The translations under genes and the position numbers were made by a program. From positions 1-49,093 of the IMG/VR virus record IMGVR_UViG_3300034094_000316: a stretch of 49,093 nucleotides of DNA. The stretch is one strand, 5' to 3'. Of the stretch, positions 15,370 to 22,047 are shown piece by piece. Within the stretch, counting starts at the first letter, position 1. Each line of letters begins with the position of its first letter. The notes beneath the pieces were generated by a model. It ran no database searches. It was given only the letters and a program-made list of their open reading frames with translations, and was not told where the DNA came from. Source of the DNA: a virus.

Positions 15370-17568
15370 ATGAAGATTGATCTTAGACCGATAGCGGACA
15401 TCAAACCCTACCCGAACAACCCTCGCATCAACGATGATGCGGTCGATGCGGTCGCAAGTAGCATCAAGGAGTTTGGGTTCCGACAACCAATCGTCGTGGA
15501 TACCGATGGGGTGATCATTTGTGGACATACCCGATTCAAAGCCGCGCAGAAGCTCGGCCTTGAAAAGGTACCGATCCACGTGGCCACGGATCTTACCCCC
15601 GAGCAGATCAAAGCCTACCGGATCGCCGACAACAAGAGCTCGGAACTCGCCGATTGGAACTACGATCTGCTCCCAATCGAACTGGGAGAACTTCAAACGG
15701 CAGGTTTCGATCTGTCGCTCCTGGGTTTTGATTCCGATGAGCTTCTAAAGCTCATGAGTGGGGACGTAAACGAGGGACTCACGGATCCCGATGACGTTCC
15801 CGCACCACCGGATGCTGCGGTGACCCAACCCGGAGATCTTTGGATCTTGGGTGACCATAGGTTACTCTGCGGGGATTCATCGAAACCCGAGGACCTGGAT
15901 CGACTCTTGGGTGGCAAAACCATCCAATTGGTCAACACGGATCCGCCCTACAACGTCAAGGTAGAACCGCGATCGAACAACGCGATCGCAGCGGGGTTGT
16001 CATCGTTCTCGAACGATAGTGCCTCTCAGAAACTCAAAGGGGGCCAAGGGAACGCAGCCTCCTTCGGAGTCGACCACGAGACCGGTAAGCCAAAGCATCC
16101 TGCGACGCACAAAAAGCTGCGTGCCAAGGATCGTCCACTGGCCAACGACTTTGTGAGCGATCAGGAGTTCGATCGATTGCTCGACGCATGGTTTGGGAAC
16201 ATCGCACGAGTGCTCGACCCAGGTCGAGGTTTCTACATCTGGGGTGGGTATGCCAACTGCGGCAACTATCCCCCGTTCCTCAAGAAGCATGGTTTGTATT
16301 TCAGCCAGGCAATCATCTGGGATAAGATGCACCCGGTGCTTACCCGCAAGGACTTCATGGGAGCCCATGAATGGTGCCAACCACCAGATACGATGGTTCA
16401 AACCGCAGGGGGAACAAGCACGCTTGGCCAAATGCGTGACGACGACCGCGTGGTTAGTTTTTATTCGCACAGCTCAGCAATCGTGGGCTTGCGAGATGGC
16501 TACCGAGTCAAAGTCGGTCGGCGGCCCTACGGAGGAAAGCTCTATGGGGTAACAACCCCGTCGAAGCAATCCTGGGGAACCGATGGTCACATCTGGACGG
16601 TACGCATGACCCAAGATTACGCATCGCGATGGTGCGTGTATTTGATGCGTCGTGGCACTTGGTGGCGCGTTGGTATGACCAAGATGCGAACCACCTGGGG
16701 CTTTGGCGTAAAGGGACGATTGCTCCATGAGCTTGGGGATGAGGCCTGGATTCTCTCGCTGCATGATTCGGCTGCGGAGGCTCGGATGCAAGAACAGCTG
16801 GTGTCGATCCAATTCGGGATCCCTCAGACATGCTGGGTCACGAACCGAAGCTCGACGCACAGGCAAAGTGACCACATCCGGGACTTTTACGGTCAACTCG
16901 ATGCCGAGGCCCAAGAAGCCGCCGCTTGCAAAGCACTTGCACACTTCAATCGAAACCGAAAGTATCCGTTTGTTGAATCAAACGATACCAGAGCAAAGTT
17001 TGGAGCACGCCAGTCGATCCAAGTTCGGTCATGCAATCTCATTCCTGGCAGCATGGAAGTTCCAACTCCGACGCGTGGTCAACGCGTGGAGTGGACTCCG
17101 ATCCGTGCCGTTGATGTCCAGGACTATTCAGGTGAGGTCGTCTCGTTGGGGGTCGATACGCACGAGCACTACATTGCCGACGGACTTGTCACCCATAATT
17201 GTTTTTATGGGTGGCTCGAAGGGGCAGCCCACGTGTACCTCGGGCCCAATAACGCCACGGATCTATGGCAGATCAAGAAGGTCAATCCACAGTCGATGGT
17301 CCATCTGACCGAGAAGCCCGTCGAGCTAGCGGTCCGAGCGATGCAGTACTCATCGCGACCAGGAGAGAACGTGCTGGATCTGTTTGGTGGAAGCGGATCG
17401 ACCTTGATCGCTGCCGAGCAAACCGGTCGGCATGCATACCTCATGGAGCTTGATCCGCTCTACAGCGATGTCATCGTTGACCGGTACCAACGGTTCACTG
17501 GCAAGCCGGCTGTCCTCGAGAGAACCGGAACCTCACCGATTCCAATGCGTGCGGCAGACGCTAAGTAG
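15370..17568 (+). CDS. ParB-domain DNA methyltransferase interrupted by an intein
   Basis: The 732-residue precursor combines three parts. Residues 1-95 are a ParB/sulfiredoxin-like domain (IADIKPYPNNPRINDDAVDA, then VIICGHTRFKAAQKLGL). From about 150 a beta-class amino-methyltransferase follows, with the catalytic DPPYNV at 191-196. The SAM-binding FGGSGSTLIAAEQTGR and LMELDPLY blocks come only after the intein. Residues 336-610 are the intein, and its removal leaves a 457-residue enzyme of normal length. The junctions HEW/C and HN/CFYGW fall between the catalytic and SAM motifs, so the unspliced protein should be inactive. ParB-methyltransferases are widespread phage enzymes that modify adenine (N6) or cytosine (N4) and probably protect phage DNA from restriction. 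The target site cannot be read here. Confidence 0.9.
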   Translation: MKIDLRPIADIKPYPNNPRINDDAVDAVASSIKEFGFRQPIVVDTDGVIICGHTRFKAAQKLGLEKVPIHVATDLTPEQIKAYRIADNKSSELADWNYDLLPIELGELQTAGFDLSLLGFDSDELLKLMSGDVNEGLTDPDDVPAPPDAAVTQPGDLWILGDHRLLCGDSSKPEDLDRLLGGKTIQLVNTDPPYNVKVEPRSNNAIAAGLSSFSNDSASQKLKGGQGNAASFGVDHETGKPKHPATHKKLRAKDRPLANDFVSDQEFDRLLDAWFGNIARVLDPGRGFYIWGGYANCGNYPPFLKKHGLYFSQAIIWDKMHPVLTRKDFMGAHEWCQPPDTMVQTAGGTSTLGQMRDDDRVVSFYSHSSAIVGLRDGYRVKVGRRPYGGKLYGVTTPSKQSWGTDGHIWTVRMTQDYASRWCVYLMRRGTWWRVGMTKMRTTWGFGVKGRLLHELGDEAWILSLHDSAAEARMQEQLVSIQFGIPQTCWVTNRSSTHRQSDHIRDFYGQLDAEAQEAAACKALAHFNRNRKYPFVESNDTRAKFGARQSIQVRSCNLIPGSMEVPTPTRGQRVEWTPIRAVDVQDYSGEVVSLGVDTHEHYIADGLVTHNCFYGWLEGAAHVYLGPNNATDLWQIKKVNPQSMVHLTEKPVELAVRAMQYSSRPGENVLDLFGGSGSTLIAAEQTGRHAYLMELDPLYSDVIVDRYQRFTGKPAVLERTGTSPIPMRAADAK
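16375..17199 (+). other. Intein (275 aa) with GIY-YIG-like endonuclease insert
   Basis: The segment has every mark of an intein. Cys1 is at 16375-16377 (CQPPDTMVQTAGG, block A). The block-B-like GTDGHIWTV has its His at intein position 72. The block F equivalent is YSGEVVSLGVDTHEHYIADG, and the end is LVTHN with His-Asn, followed by the +1 Cys at 17200-17202. Between splicing blocks lies a segment that I read as GIY-YIG-like. WCVYLMRRGTWWRVGMTKM occupies intein 86-104. Arg115 lies in VKGRLLHEL, and Glu140 in ARMQEQLVSIQFGIP. The usual LAGLIDADG dodecapeptide motifs are absent. The intein is in frame and undamaged, so splicing is expected. The endonuclease assignment is weaker than the intein call. 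Confidence 0.88.
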
Positions 17569-17570
17569 CG

Positions 17571-17891
17571 TTACAGTTTTTGGCACTGCCACGTTTGGTT
17601 TTGGAAAACATACAGGTAGTTCGCATCGCAGTTGCGAGCGAACTCCAGCAGAGATCGGTTATCGCAAAGGTGCTTTGGGGGCCGAGCGCGAGCCAAGTGC
17701 TCCGGGCCACCGGCCTCGGAGGTCAAGCTCCGAAGCTCACCACCGGCCAAAAGCGCCGAAACTTTTTCGTTGGAGTTGAAACGTTGATTAAGAATCACGC
17801 CTGCGAATTCTGGATAACCATCGTAGTGCAGGTACGTTGCCTGGAACGTCCCGTCCTCGTTAGCACATGCGATCGTTGCTCGTGTGGACAT
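17571..17891 (-). CDS. Conserved phage-type small protein (MSTRATI family)
   Basis: The N-terminus MSTRATIACANEDGTFQATY, followed by LHYDGYPEFAGVIL, is a pattern I know from many phage and plasmid hypothetical proteins. They share the start MSTRA-I and an H-x-DGYP motif near residue 25. The 106-residue length fits. The function is unknown. It is soluble, with a single Cys in the middle and a Cys near the end. It is the last gene of the block of minus-strand genes that interrupts the plus-strand prophage genes, and its stop faces the methyltransferase stop only three bases away, a tight convergent junction. The ATG has AAAGGTAC seven bases upstream. Confidence 0.75.
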   Translation of the reverse strand: MSTRATIACANEDGTFQATYLHYDGYPEFAGVILNQRFNSNEKVSALLAGGELRSLTSEAGGPEHLARARPPKHLCDNRSLLEFARNCDANYLYVFQNQTWQCQKL

Positions 17892-17909
17892 AGCTGTACC
17901 TTTATCGGG

Positions 17910-18122
17910 TTAGGTTACGTCGGAACTAAGAATCTCGATGCAGTCGTCGGGCAACGTGAGCATCAATCGCCGACCGTTGTCCCAATCGACCTCGACCTGA
18001 GTCCATCCATCGTGGGGGTGGATCGCACGAACGGTGCCGAGCGATCCGGAGGGAACCGGATCAATATCTTCGGGCATGTGGATCAGTCGGATTCGATCTC
18101 CGACTTTGGGTGCATCGATCAT
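17910..18122 (-). CDS. DUF4314 family protein
   Basis: The 70-residue protein reads VGDRIRLIHMPEDIDPVPSG, then GTVRAIHPHDGWTQVEVDWD and NGRRLMLTLPDDCIEIL. This is the DUF4314 pattern: a small SH3-like beta barrel with a conserved D-P-x-P-x-G-x-x-G-T-V turn and V-D-W-D-N-G-R-x-L. DUF4314 proteins occur in phages and conjugative elements, and their function is unknown. The ATG is preceded by GAAAGGAAC. The gene is separated from its neighbours by 18 bases on each side, so the three genes 18392-17571 probably form one message. Confidence 0.85.
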   Translation of the reverse strand: MIDAPKVGDRIRLIHMPEDIDPVPSGSLGTVRAIHPHDGWTQVEVDWDNGRRLMLTLPDDCIEILSSDVT

Positions 18123-18140
18123 GGTTGCGGTTCCTTTCGT

Positions 18141-18392
18141 TTAGAGGATCTTGCCCAGGAGGCTTTTCTTCATCGCGTCGATCGCTTCGCAAGCCAGGAG
18201 GTGTTCGGTAAGGAGCGGGCCGGCGGTCTGCGGTTGTTGTGCGTCGGCGATCTCGAGGAGCTCGGCCAAGGCGTGGATCCCTTCGATCGCTTTGTAGTAG
18301 GACTCGCGGATCTCTTGGGCTTGGTGTGGGTCCATCGTGCGGAAGGCGTCGCGAAGGATTTTTTCGTTAGCTTGTTTTTCTGCGGTGGTCAT
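18141..18392 (-). CDS. Hypothetical helical protein, 83 aa
   Basis: An in-frame extension upstream exists, but the ATG at 18392 has GGAG at a good distance and starts a normal sequence, MTTAEKQANEKILRDAFRTM. The remainder is predicted helical (AQEIRESYYKAIEGIHALAE, then LLTEHLLACEAIDAMKKSLL). No family is recognised. Its leader shares a conserved sequence block with two other genes of the same island, suggesting its own promoter. It starts the short 18392-17571 run with the DUF4314 and MSTRATI-type genes. Confidence 0.65.
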   Translation of the reverse strand: MTTAEKQANEKILRDAFRTMDPHQAQEIRESYYKAIEGIHALAELLEIADAQQPQTAGPLLTEHLLACEAIDAMKKSLLGKIL

Positions 18393-18436
18393 CTTCGTTT
18401 CTCCGTGTTTGCGTTGGGGGTTTCGTTTGGCGTTAC
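18393..18436 (-). promoter_or_regulatory. Conserved leader, copy 1
   Basis: On the minus strand AACGCCAAACGAAA (complement of 18421-18434) stands 28 bases before the ATG at 18392, followed by CACGGAGAAACGAAG up to the ATG. The same arrangement recurs before the genes starting at 20069 and, less exactly, 21566. The distal block may be an operator or part of a promoter. The proximal block is an extended ribosome site. Confidence 0.5.
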
Positions 18437-18638
18437 AACACATTTCCCATGCGTTGGGCAGGAAGTAAAGGCGTTGTGGAGAGTAATGTTTTGGATTCTC
18501 AGAGAATGTTTTCGAGCCCCGCAAACGCCACAGTTTAGCACCGGTCGAGTCGTTTTGGACCTTGGGGTAACTAGGCCACCTAACGAGAAAACGCCCACAC
18601 GTGGCAAACGTGGGGCGCTGTCGCCAAATCGACCCGGG

Positions 18639-18878
18639 TTATCGCCGGAGCCAATTCCGAATCGTCTTCAGTTCGTACCTGCCCAATCCCGAGACCGCAT
18701 AGTCTTGGCCGTTATTCCCGCGGGCGATCAATCGATCCCCACGGCGCTCGACGTACTGGACCGTGGTATCGAGCGACGGATCGTCTTCGGATTGGATCAG
18801 GTACGAATGGTCGGCATCGGGGTAAATCCGCTGGCCGTCGGCAAGGTCGCTTACCAAATGGATTTGTCCGATGTGCAT
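18639..18878 (-). CDS. Hypothetical protein, 79 aa
   Basis: The sequence MHIGQIHLVSDLADGQRIYP continues with a beta-rich middle (TTVQYVERRGDRLIARGNNG) and a basic end (LGRYELKTIRNWLRR). No family is recognised. The alternating hydrophobic pattern suggests a small beta barrel, perhaps related in fold to the DUF4314 neighbour. The start is one base after the stop of the preceding gene (18880-19074), so the two are coupled. About 246 bases separate it from the next minus-strand gene, where the conserved leader lies. Confidence 0.6.
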   Translation of the reverse strand: MHIGQIHLVSDLADGQRIYPDADHSYLIQSEDDPSLDTTVQYVERRGDRLIARGNNGQDYAVSGLGRYELKTIRNWLRR

Positions 18879-18879
18879 G

Positions 18880-19074
18880 CTAGCTCTCCGTGGTCGGCGT
18901 GGTCTGGTCGTGGTTGGGTAGTGGTGGATCTAGCTCTTCGGCGATCGAGAGCAGGATCTCGGCAAGGTGGTTGGCGTAGATGCAAGCCACCTTGCCCGAT
19001 TCAAAAGCCTCATCGAGTCGCAGCGCGACCTTTCGCATCGCATCTGCGACTCGGTAATTCGGATCGGCGCTCAC
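18880..19074 (-). CDS. Hypothetical helical protein, 64 aa
   Basis: The short acidic/amphipathic protein contains YRVADAMRKVALRLDEAFES and ANHLAEILLSIAEELDPPLP, two probable helices. A polar Thr/Ser tail follows. Its ATG overlaps the stop of the HARE-HTH gene (ATGA type), a strong sign that it is a real gene translated from the same message. No family is recognised, and a regulatory partner of the HARE-HTH protein is possible. Confidence 0.6.
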   Translation of the reverse strand: MSADPNYRVADAMRKVALRLDEAFESGKVACIYANHLAEILLSIAEELDPPLPNHDQTTPTTES

Positions 19075-19652
19075 TGGGCCACCTCGGCAGTCGCGCTAGC
19101 GGCTACGAACCTGCCCCGATCAGTCTTTACGAATCGAGAAGCCTCCCCCTTGGCCAACTCTCGAAGGATCGCGCTGTAGAGAGTCGCGTGGGGTGTCTTG
19201 CCACCGGGGCTTGTCCAGTATCCCTTGGAGGTCATCGCCTCGATCATCTGCTGGACGTTAAGCGGCTCGGTCGCTTCGCACAAAACCTTGTGGGCGGCAG
19301 CCAAGGCACTCAGGCGTTTGGGTTCCTGGCCCTCGGTCTTCTTGGCGACCCGCTTGGTCTCTTGTCCCTCAGCGCTCTTGGCCGATCGCTTCGCCTTGAG
19401 GGGAATAATGTCGGGGTTTGCATCGGTGGGCGTTTCAGCTTGCGAATCGCTTTGGGTTTTCGTAGTCGGTTTGCCTTTGCCGACCTCTCCGTGCAATCGC
19501 TGGGCGGTTCGAATGACGATCTTCTTGCCGGTAGCAAGGTTGGTGGCGAACCATCCACCACCAGCCTTCTCGCTATCGATCTTGACTTCGACCTTCTTGC
19601 CGGTGACGTTCGCATAGTACTTGCCACCGATCGTAATCTCTGCCTTTTTCAT
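19071..19652 (-). CDS. HARE-HTH domain protein with N-terminal KOW/SH3-like segment
   Basis: The 193-residue protein has three parts. Residues 1-55 (EITIGGKYYANVTGKKVEVK, then GGGWFATNLATGKKIVIRTA) look like a small beta barrel. Residues 60-115 are a disordered Lys/Thr/Ala-rich linker. Residues 115-190 are a HARE-HTH winged helix: LSALAAAHKVLCEATEPLNV, QQMIEAMTSKGYWTSPGGKT, PHATLYSAILRELAKGEASR, and a final wing FVKTDRGRFVAA. HARE-HTH domains occur in the RNA polymerase delta subunit and in restriction/modification and chromatin-type proteins, where they bind DNA and may sense modified bases. In this prophage a link with the neighbouring methyltransferase is tempting but unproven. Confidence 0.82.
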   Translation of the reverse strand: MKKAEITIGGKYYANVTGKKVEVKIDSEKAGGGWFATNLATGKKIVIRTAQRLHGEVGKGKPTTKTQSDSQAETPTDANPDIIPLKAKRSAKSAEGQETKRVAKKTEGQEPKRLSALAAAHKVLCEATEPLNVQQMIEAMTSKGYWTSPGGKTPHATLYSAILRELAKGEASRFVKTDRGRFVAASATAEVAQ

Positions 19653-19742
19653 CTATCTGTCTCCAATGTTGGAACCGTGGTTAGCTGCCATCGTCAGGTC
19701 GCCCGCACTACCGAGCGACGATCCCGATACCGGGATTTCGGT

Positions 19743-20069
19743 TTAGGTTCCCCAGACCAAGTCGGCCAATCCAACCCCAAGGAAATCAACCACCACCTGG
19801 ACCTCGGTGGTCGCTGCGGGTACATCCAGCCCGCGGTCGAAGTTGAAAAGGGTCTTTTTGGTTTGGATGTCTTGAATCCAGAGCTTCGAGATCTTGGTGC
19901 GTCCGAGTTCGTAGTCTTCGCTCTCGGCGTGCTCGGCAAAGACCAGGGCTTCGAACCGAACCGCGTCGTTGATCTTGCCTCGTACCCAAGCCCCTCCGCT
20001 GGAGGTTCGTTTTTCGATCTTGGTGATTACCAGGTCGAGGTCCGTTACGTCGATCTTTTCGTTGGCCAT
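19743..20069 (-). CDS. Hypothetical protein, 108 aa
   Basis: The ATG at 20069 follows GGAGAAAC, and the upstream in-frame extension belongs to the leader. The protein MANEKIDVTDLDLVITKIEK continues with WVRGKINDAVRFEALVFAEH and ISKLWIQDIQTKKTLFNFDR, a beta-rich domain. The Trp-x-Arg-Gly-Lys-x-Asn box is distinctive. It resembles uncharacterised proteins of other prophages and mobile elements in composition, but I cannot name a family. No Cys or membrane segment is present. It lies between the HARE-HTH gene and an acidic small gene, each separated by about 90-145 bases, and has its own conserved leader. Confidence 0.65.
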   Translation of the reverse strand: MANEKIDVTDLDLVITKIEKRTSSGGAWVRGKINDAVRFEALVFAEHAESEDYELGRTKISKLWIQDIQTKKTLFNFDRGLDVPAATTEVQVVVDFLGVGLADLVWGT

Positions 20070-20115
20070 GTTTGTTTCTCCGTTTGGGAAAAGGTGGTTT
20101 TTCGTTTGGCGTATG
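20070..20115 (-). promoter_or_regulatory. Conserved leader, copy 2
   Basis: On the minus strand TACGCCAAACGAAA (complement of 20100-20113) lies 30 bases before the ATG at 20069, followed by CCCAAACGGAGAAACAAAC. Thirteen of the 14 distal positions and most of the proximal purine-rich block match copy 1 at 18393-18436. Confidence 0.5.
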
Positions 20116-20213
20116 ACAAACATTGCAATGGTCGCAAAACAATTGCAACTCGGTTATGCGATATTCTGGCAGTAATTTTGCAGCTTTTGAAAAATCATTT
20201 GAAGCACCGAAAA

Positions 20214-20492
20214 TTAATTGCCACGCGCTACGTCCCAAGCGCGCTTGGTTCCGTATCCCAGCTGCTGGCCTTCGACGATAAAGAGCACCGAATCCTCGGC
20301 CGCATCGTCGCTGTCATCGTCGTCGTCCCCGTCTTGGTCATCGTGATAGTCGTTGATCTCGGCCCCGGAGGCCAACCCGTAGATCGAGTTCTCAAAGGGC
20401 CAGTTCTGCTGGGTCATCAACCGGACCTGGGCATCGCCACCGATCTCATCGCGGTAGTCTTCCAGTCGTGCAATCAATTCGTCGATCGTCAT
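20214..20492 (-). CDS. Phage-type hypothetical protein with acidic tail, 92 aa
   Basis: The N-terminus MTIDELIARLEDYRDEIGGD, followed by AQVRLMTQQNWPFENSIYGL, is a pattern I have seen in many phage hypothetical proteins (helix, then G-D-A-x-V-R-L-x-x-Q-x-x-W-P). A run of about 17 mostly Asp residues (about 52-68) precedes a final strand SVLFIVEGQQLGYGTKRAW. Acidic runs of this type can mimic DNA or bind basic partners, so an anti-restriction role could be imagined. Nothing more supports it. A GGAG site precedes the ATG. Confidence 0.7.
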   Translation of the reverse strand: MTIDELIARLEDYRDEIGGDAQVRLMTQQNWPFENSIYGLASGAEINDYHDDQDGDDDDDSDDAAEDSVLFIVEGQQLGYGTKRAWDVARGN

Positions 20493-20708
20493 GGTCTGTT
20501 CTCCATAGATTTGGAAATAGGTTCAAAACAAAGGGTCGCTAGACATCAGTACATCCAGCACAAAGACATCAATACGGTTCCGGTAAGAAAATCAAATAAC
20601 CCAGTCATGCCAGAGAGCTGGTTTGCAAACACAACGCACCAATCGCGCCGTGTTGCGACCGGCCAGCGACCCTTGGGGTTTGTCCCAAGGGTCTTGCCCG
20701 CTAGGCCC
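20493..20708. other. Spacer between two minus-strand island genes
   Basis: About 216 bases without gene or clear motif. GACCCTTGGGGTTTGTCCCAAGGGTC, at about 20669-20694, contains GACCCTTGGG and CCCAAGGGTC arms: a perfect 10-bp stem with a 6-base loop. It stands just after the stop of the amidoligase gene and is a plausible transcription stop for it. Confidence 0.5.
20669..20694 (-). terminator. Probable terminator hairpin after the amidoligase gene
   Basis: GACCCTTGGG and CCCAAGGGTC are perfectly complementary around a short GTTTGT loop, 14 bases past the amidoligase stop on the minus strand. A T-tract is not evident on the minus strand, so factor dependence is possible. Confidence 0.5.
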
Positions 20709-21566
20709 TTAGGCCGCTTGGTCGTATTTCTTGGCCATCTCCAAAAGCTTGTTCTTGATCGTTTTCCATTCGCGGGTGGTCTCGCCGGTGATCTCGCCGA
20801 AGATCTTGCTTCGAAGCTCTCCCTTGTACCAACCCTTGGTCCATCCGAGCCGGTAGAAAAGGCGGTTGAGTTCTGTCTCGCCCAGGCCAGCCCCGGGTCG
20901 ATCCCAGCAGCTCTTGGTTCCGTCTTTCTTGGCGTAGTCCCAATCGGCGCATCGTTTGGTATTCATCGCGAGCTCTGCCAACCCCAGGACCATCATCAGG
21001 TATCCGACCACCTTGGTCTTGTTGAGCGTTCCGGCGAAAGCCCGAAATTCGATCCGGTTCTTACCGGCTGCCAGGTGGGTGAGGTTCAAAAGGTGGTAGC
21101 GATCCGCTTCGCATCGGTTCTTAGCGGCGTCTTTGTCCCCGTATTGTTTGATCCGTTTGGTGTAGACCGTTTGTTCTCGCCGGCGTGTTCCGGTGCTTGC
21201 GAAAATCGCTTTTTCGTGGTTGCCGACCAAGGAAATCAATCTGGCCAAGGCGGCTGCATCCCCATTCCATTCGATCGTTATGTGCAAACCGCAGGTTGCA
21301 TTGACCCTCGCTCCGTGTTCGTTGATCTTGTCGATCGCGTCTTCGATCTGTTTGAGGCCTTCGTATCCCTTGAGCTTGGGGCTTACGAATTCGCATCCCT
21401 TGCGGTTGGGGGTTTCTGGTTTGATGCTCGCGTCGCGTTCTGCTCTCCATCCGGTGGGGAGCCAAGGTACTTGGTATCCGTGGTGGTATGGTCCGATCGG
21501 TGTGGTGTCGCTGTTTGGGAGGGTGGTCTCGAATTCAATTCCGAAGGCGATCTCGTTAGCGTTCAT
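20709..21566 (-). CDS. Putative amidoligase (COOH-NH2 ligase family)
   Basis: The ATG at 21566 begins MNANEIAFGIEFETTLP. The FGIEFE motif right after the start is the family signature, so the 14-residue upstream extension is rejected. The product has 285 residues. Further family blocks are ERDASIKPE (substrate loop), CGLHITIEWNGDAAALARLI, RYHLLNLTHL and NRIEFRAFAGTLNKTKVVGY. Amidoligase_2 proteins are glutamine-synthetase-fold enzymes predicted to form amide bonds, used by phages and mobile elements perhaps to modify proteins, peptides or cell-wall components. All visible motifs are intact. It is the largest gene of the reverse-strand island, transcribed divergently from the late operon. The substrate is unknown. 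Confidence 0.85.
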   Translation of the reverse strand: MNANEIAFGIEFETTLPNSDTTPIGPYHHGYQVPWLPTGWRAERDASIKPETPNRKGCEFVSPKLKGYEGLKQIEDAIDKINEHGARVNATCGLHITIEWNGDAAALARLISLVGNHEKAIFASTGTRRREQTVYTKRIKQYGDKDAAKNRCEADRYHLLNLTHLAAGKNRIEFRAFAGTLNKTKVVGYLMMVLGLAELAMNTKRCADWDYAKKDGTKSCWDRPGAGLGETELNRLFYRLGWTKGWYKGELRSKIFGEITGETTREWKTIKNKLLEMAKKYDQAA

Positions 21567-21840
21567 CTGCGTCTTTCCGTTTGGTTTGGGTTGGTCTGTC
21601 GTTTGCAATCGCCATTGCGTTTGCGTGTTGACATTGAGCCATGCGGTTCGGATTCAATCCAGCTATCTATGGAAGAAAAGCATGTTATTTGGCAAACTTT
21701 ATTGGCATGCGAACCAACGCCACGGCTTGCAATAACACGCATGCGAAATCACCTTGCCCAAGGGGCCGAACGTCAAAAGAAAACACGCCGGTGGGCCCCG
21801 TGTGGGCCACGGTGCCAATCCTCTACGAAGGGAGCCTGGC
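21567..21840. promoter_or_regulatory. Divergent promoter region: amidoligase (-) and late operon (+)
   Basis: About 275 bases must hold the promoter of the head genes and that of the island. On the plus strand a perfect TTGACA (21628-21633) is followed after 17 bases by GATTCA (21651-21656), a weak -10. On the minus strand a third, looser copy of the conserved leader ends before 21566 (CAAACGACAGACC, then CAAACGGAAAGACGCAG). If the phage sigma factor controls late genes, a non-standard promoter should lie here. Confidence 0.4.
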
Positions 21841-22047
21841 ATGAGTGATGAAAAAAAACCGATCGATCCGAACCGACTAACCCCCGAGCAAGCGGCCAAA
21901 CTCCTCTCGGCAGCGGCCAAGATCCGGATCCCCGAGGAAAACATCGTGCTGGACATCGAAAGCGGTGCTCCAACAAACCAAGATGGATCAATCAACTTGG
22001 TCCACTACATCGCATGGATGGTAAAGGAGATGGGCCGTGGTGAGTGA
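21841..22047 (+). CDS. Small protein upstream of terminase, 68 aa
   Basis: The ATG at 21841 has GAAGGGAG upstream. An in-frame extension to 21754 is rejected on that ground. The product MSDEKKPIDPNRLTPEQAAK is followed by ILVLDIESG-type and INLVHYIAWMVKEMGRGE segments. It is the first gene of the late operon and overlaps the large terminase by eleven bases. Such a position is normally occupied by a small terminase or DNA-packaging regulator, but 68 residues is short and I see no certain HTH. Planctomycete prophages seem to carry a similar small protein here. Confidence 0.65.
   Translation: MSDEKKPIDPNRLTPEQAAKLLSAAAKIRIPEENIVLDIESGAPTNQDGSINLVHYIAWMVKEMGRGE

Noticed and set aside
17580-21848. 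A 1422-codon plus-strand open frame read as one giant protein
   Set aside because: It lies opposite nine minus-strand genes that have ribosome sites, start-stop overlaps and recognisable domains (amidoligase, HARE-HTH, DUF4314). The plus product has low-complexity composition and no domain. Its existence is reported only as a structural curiosity.
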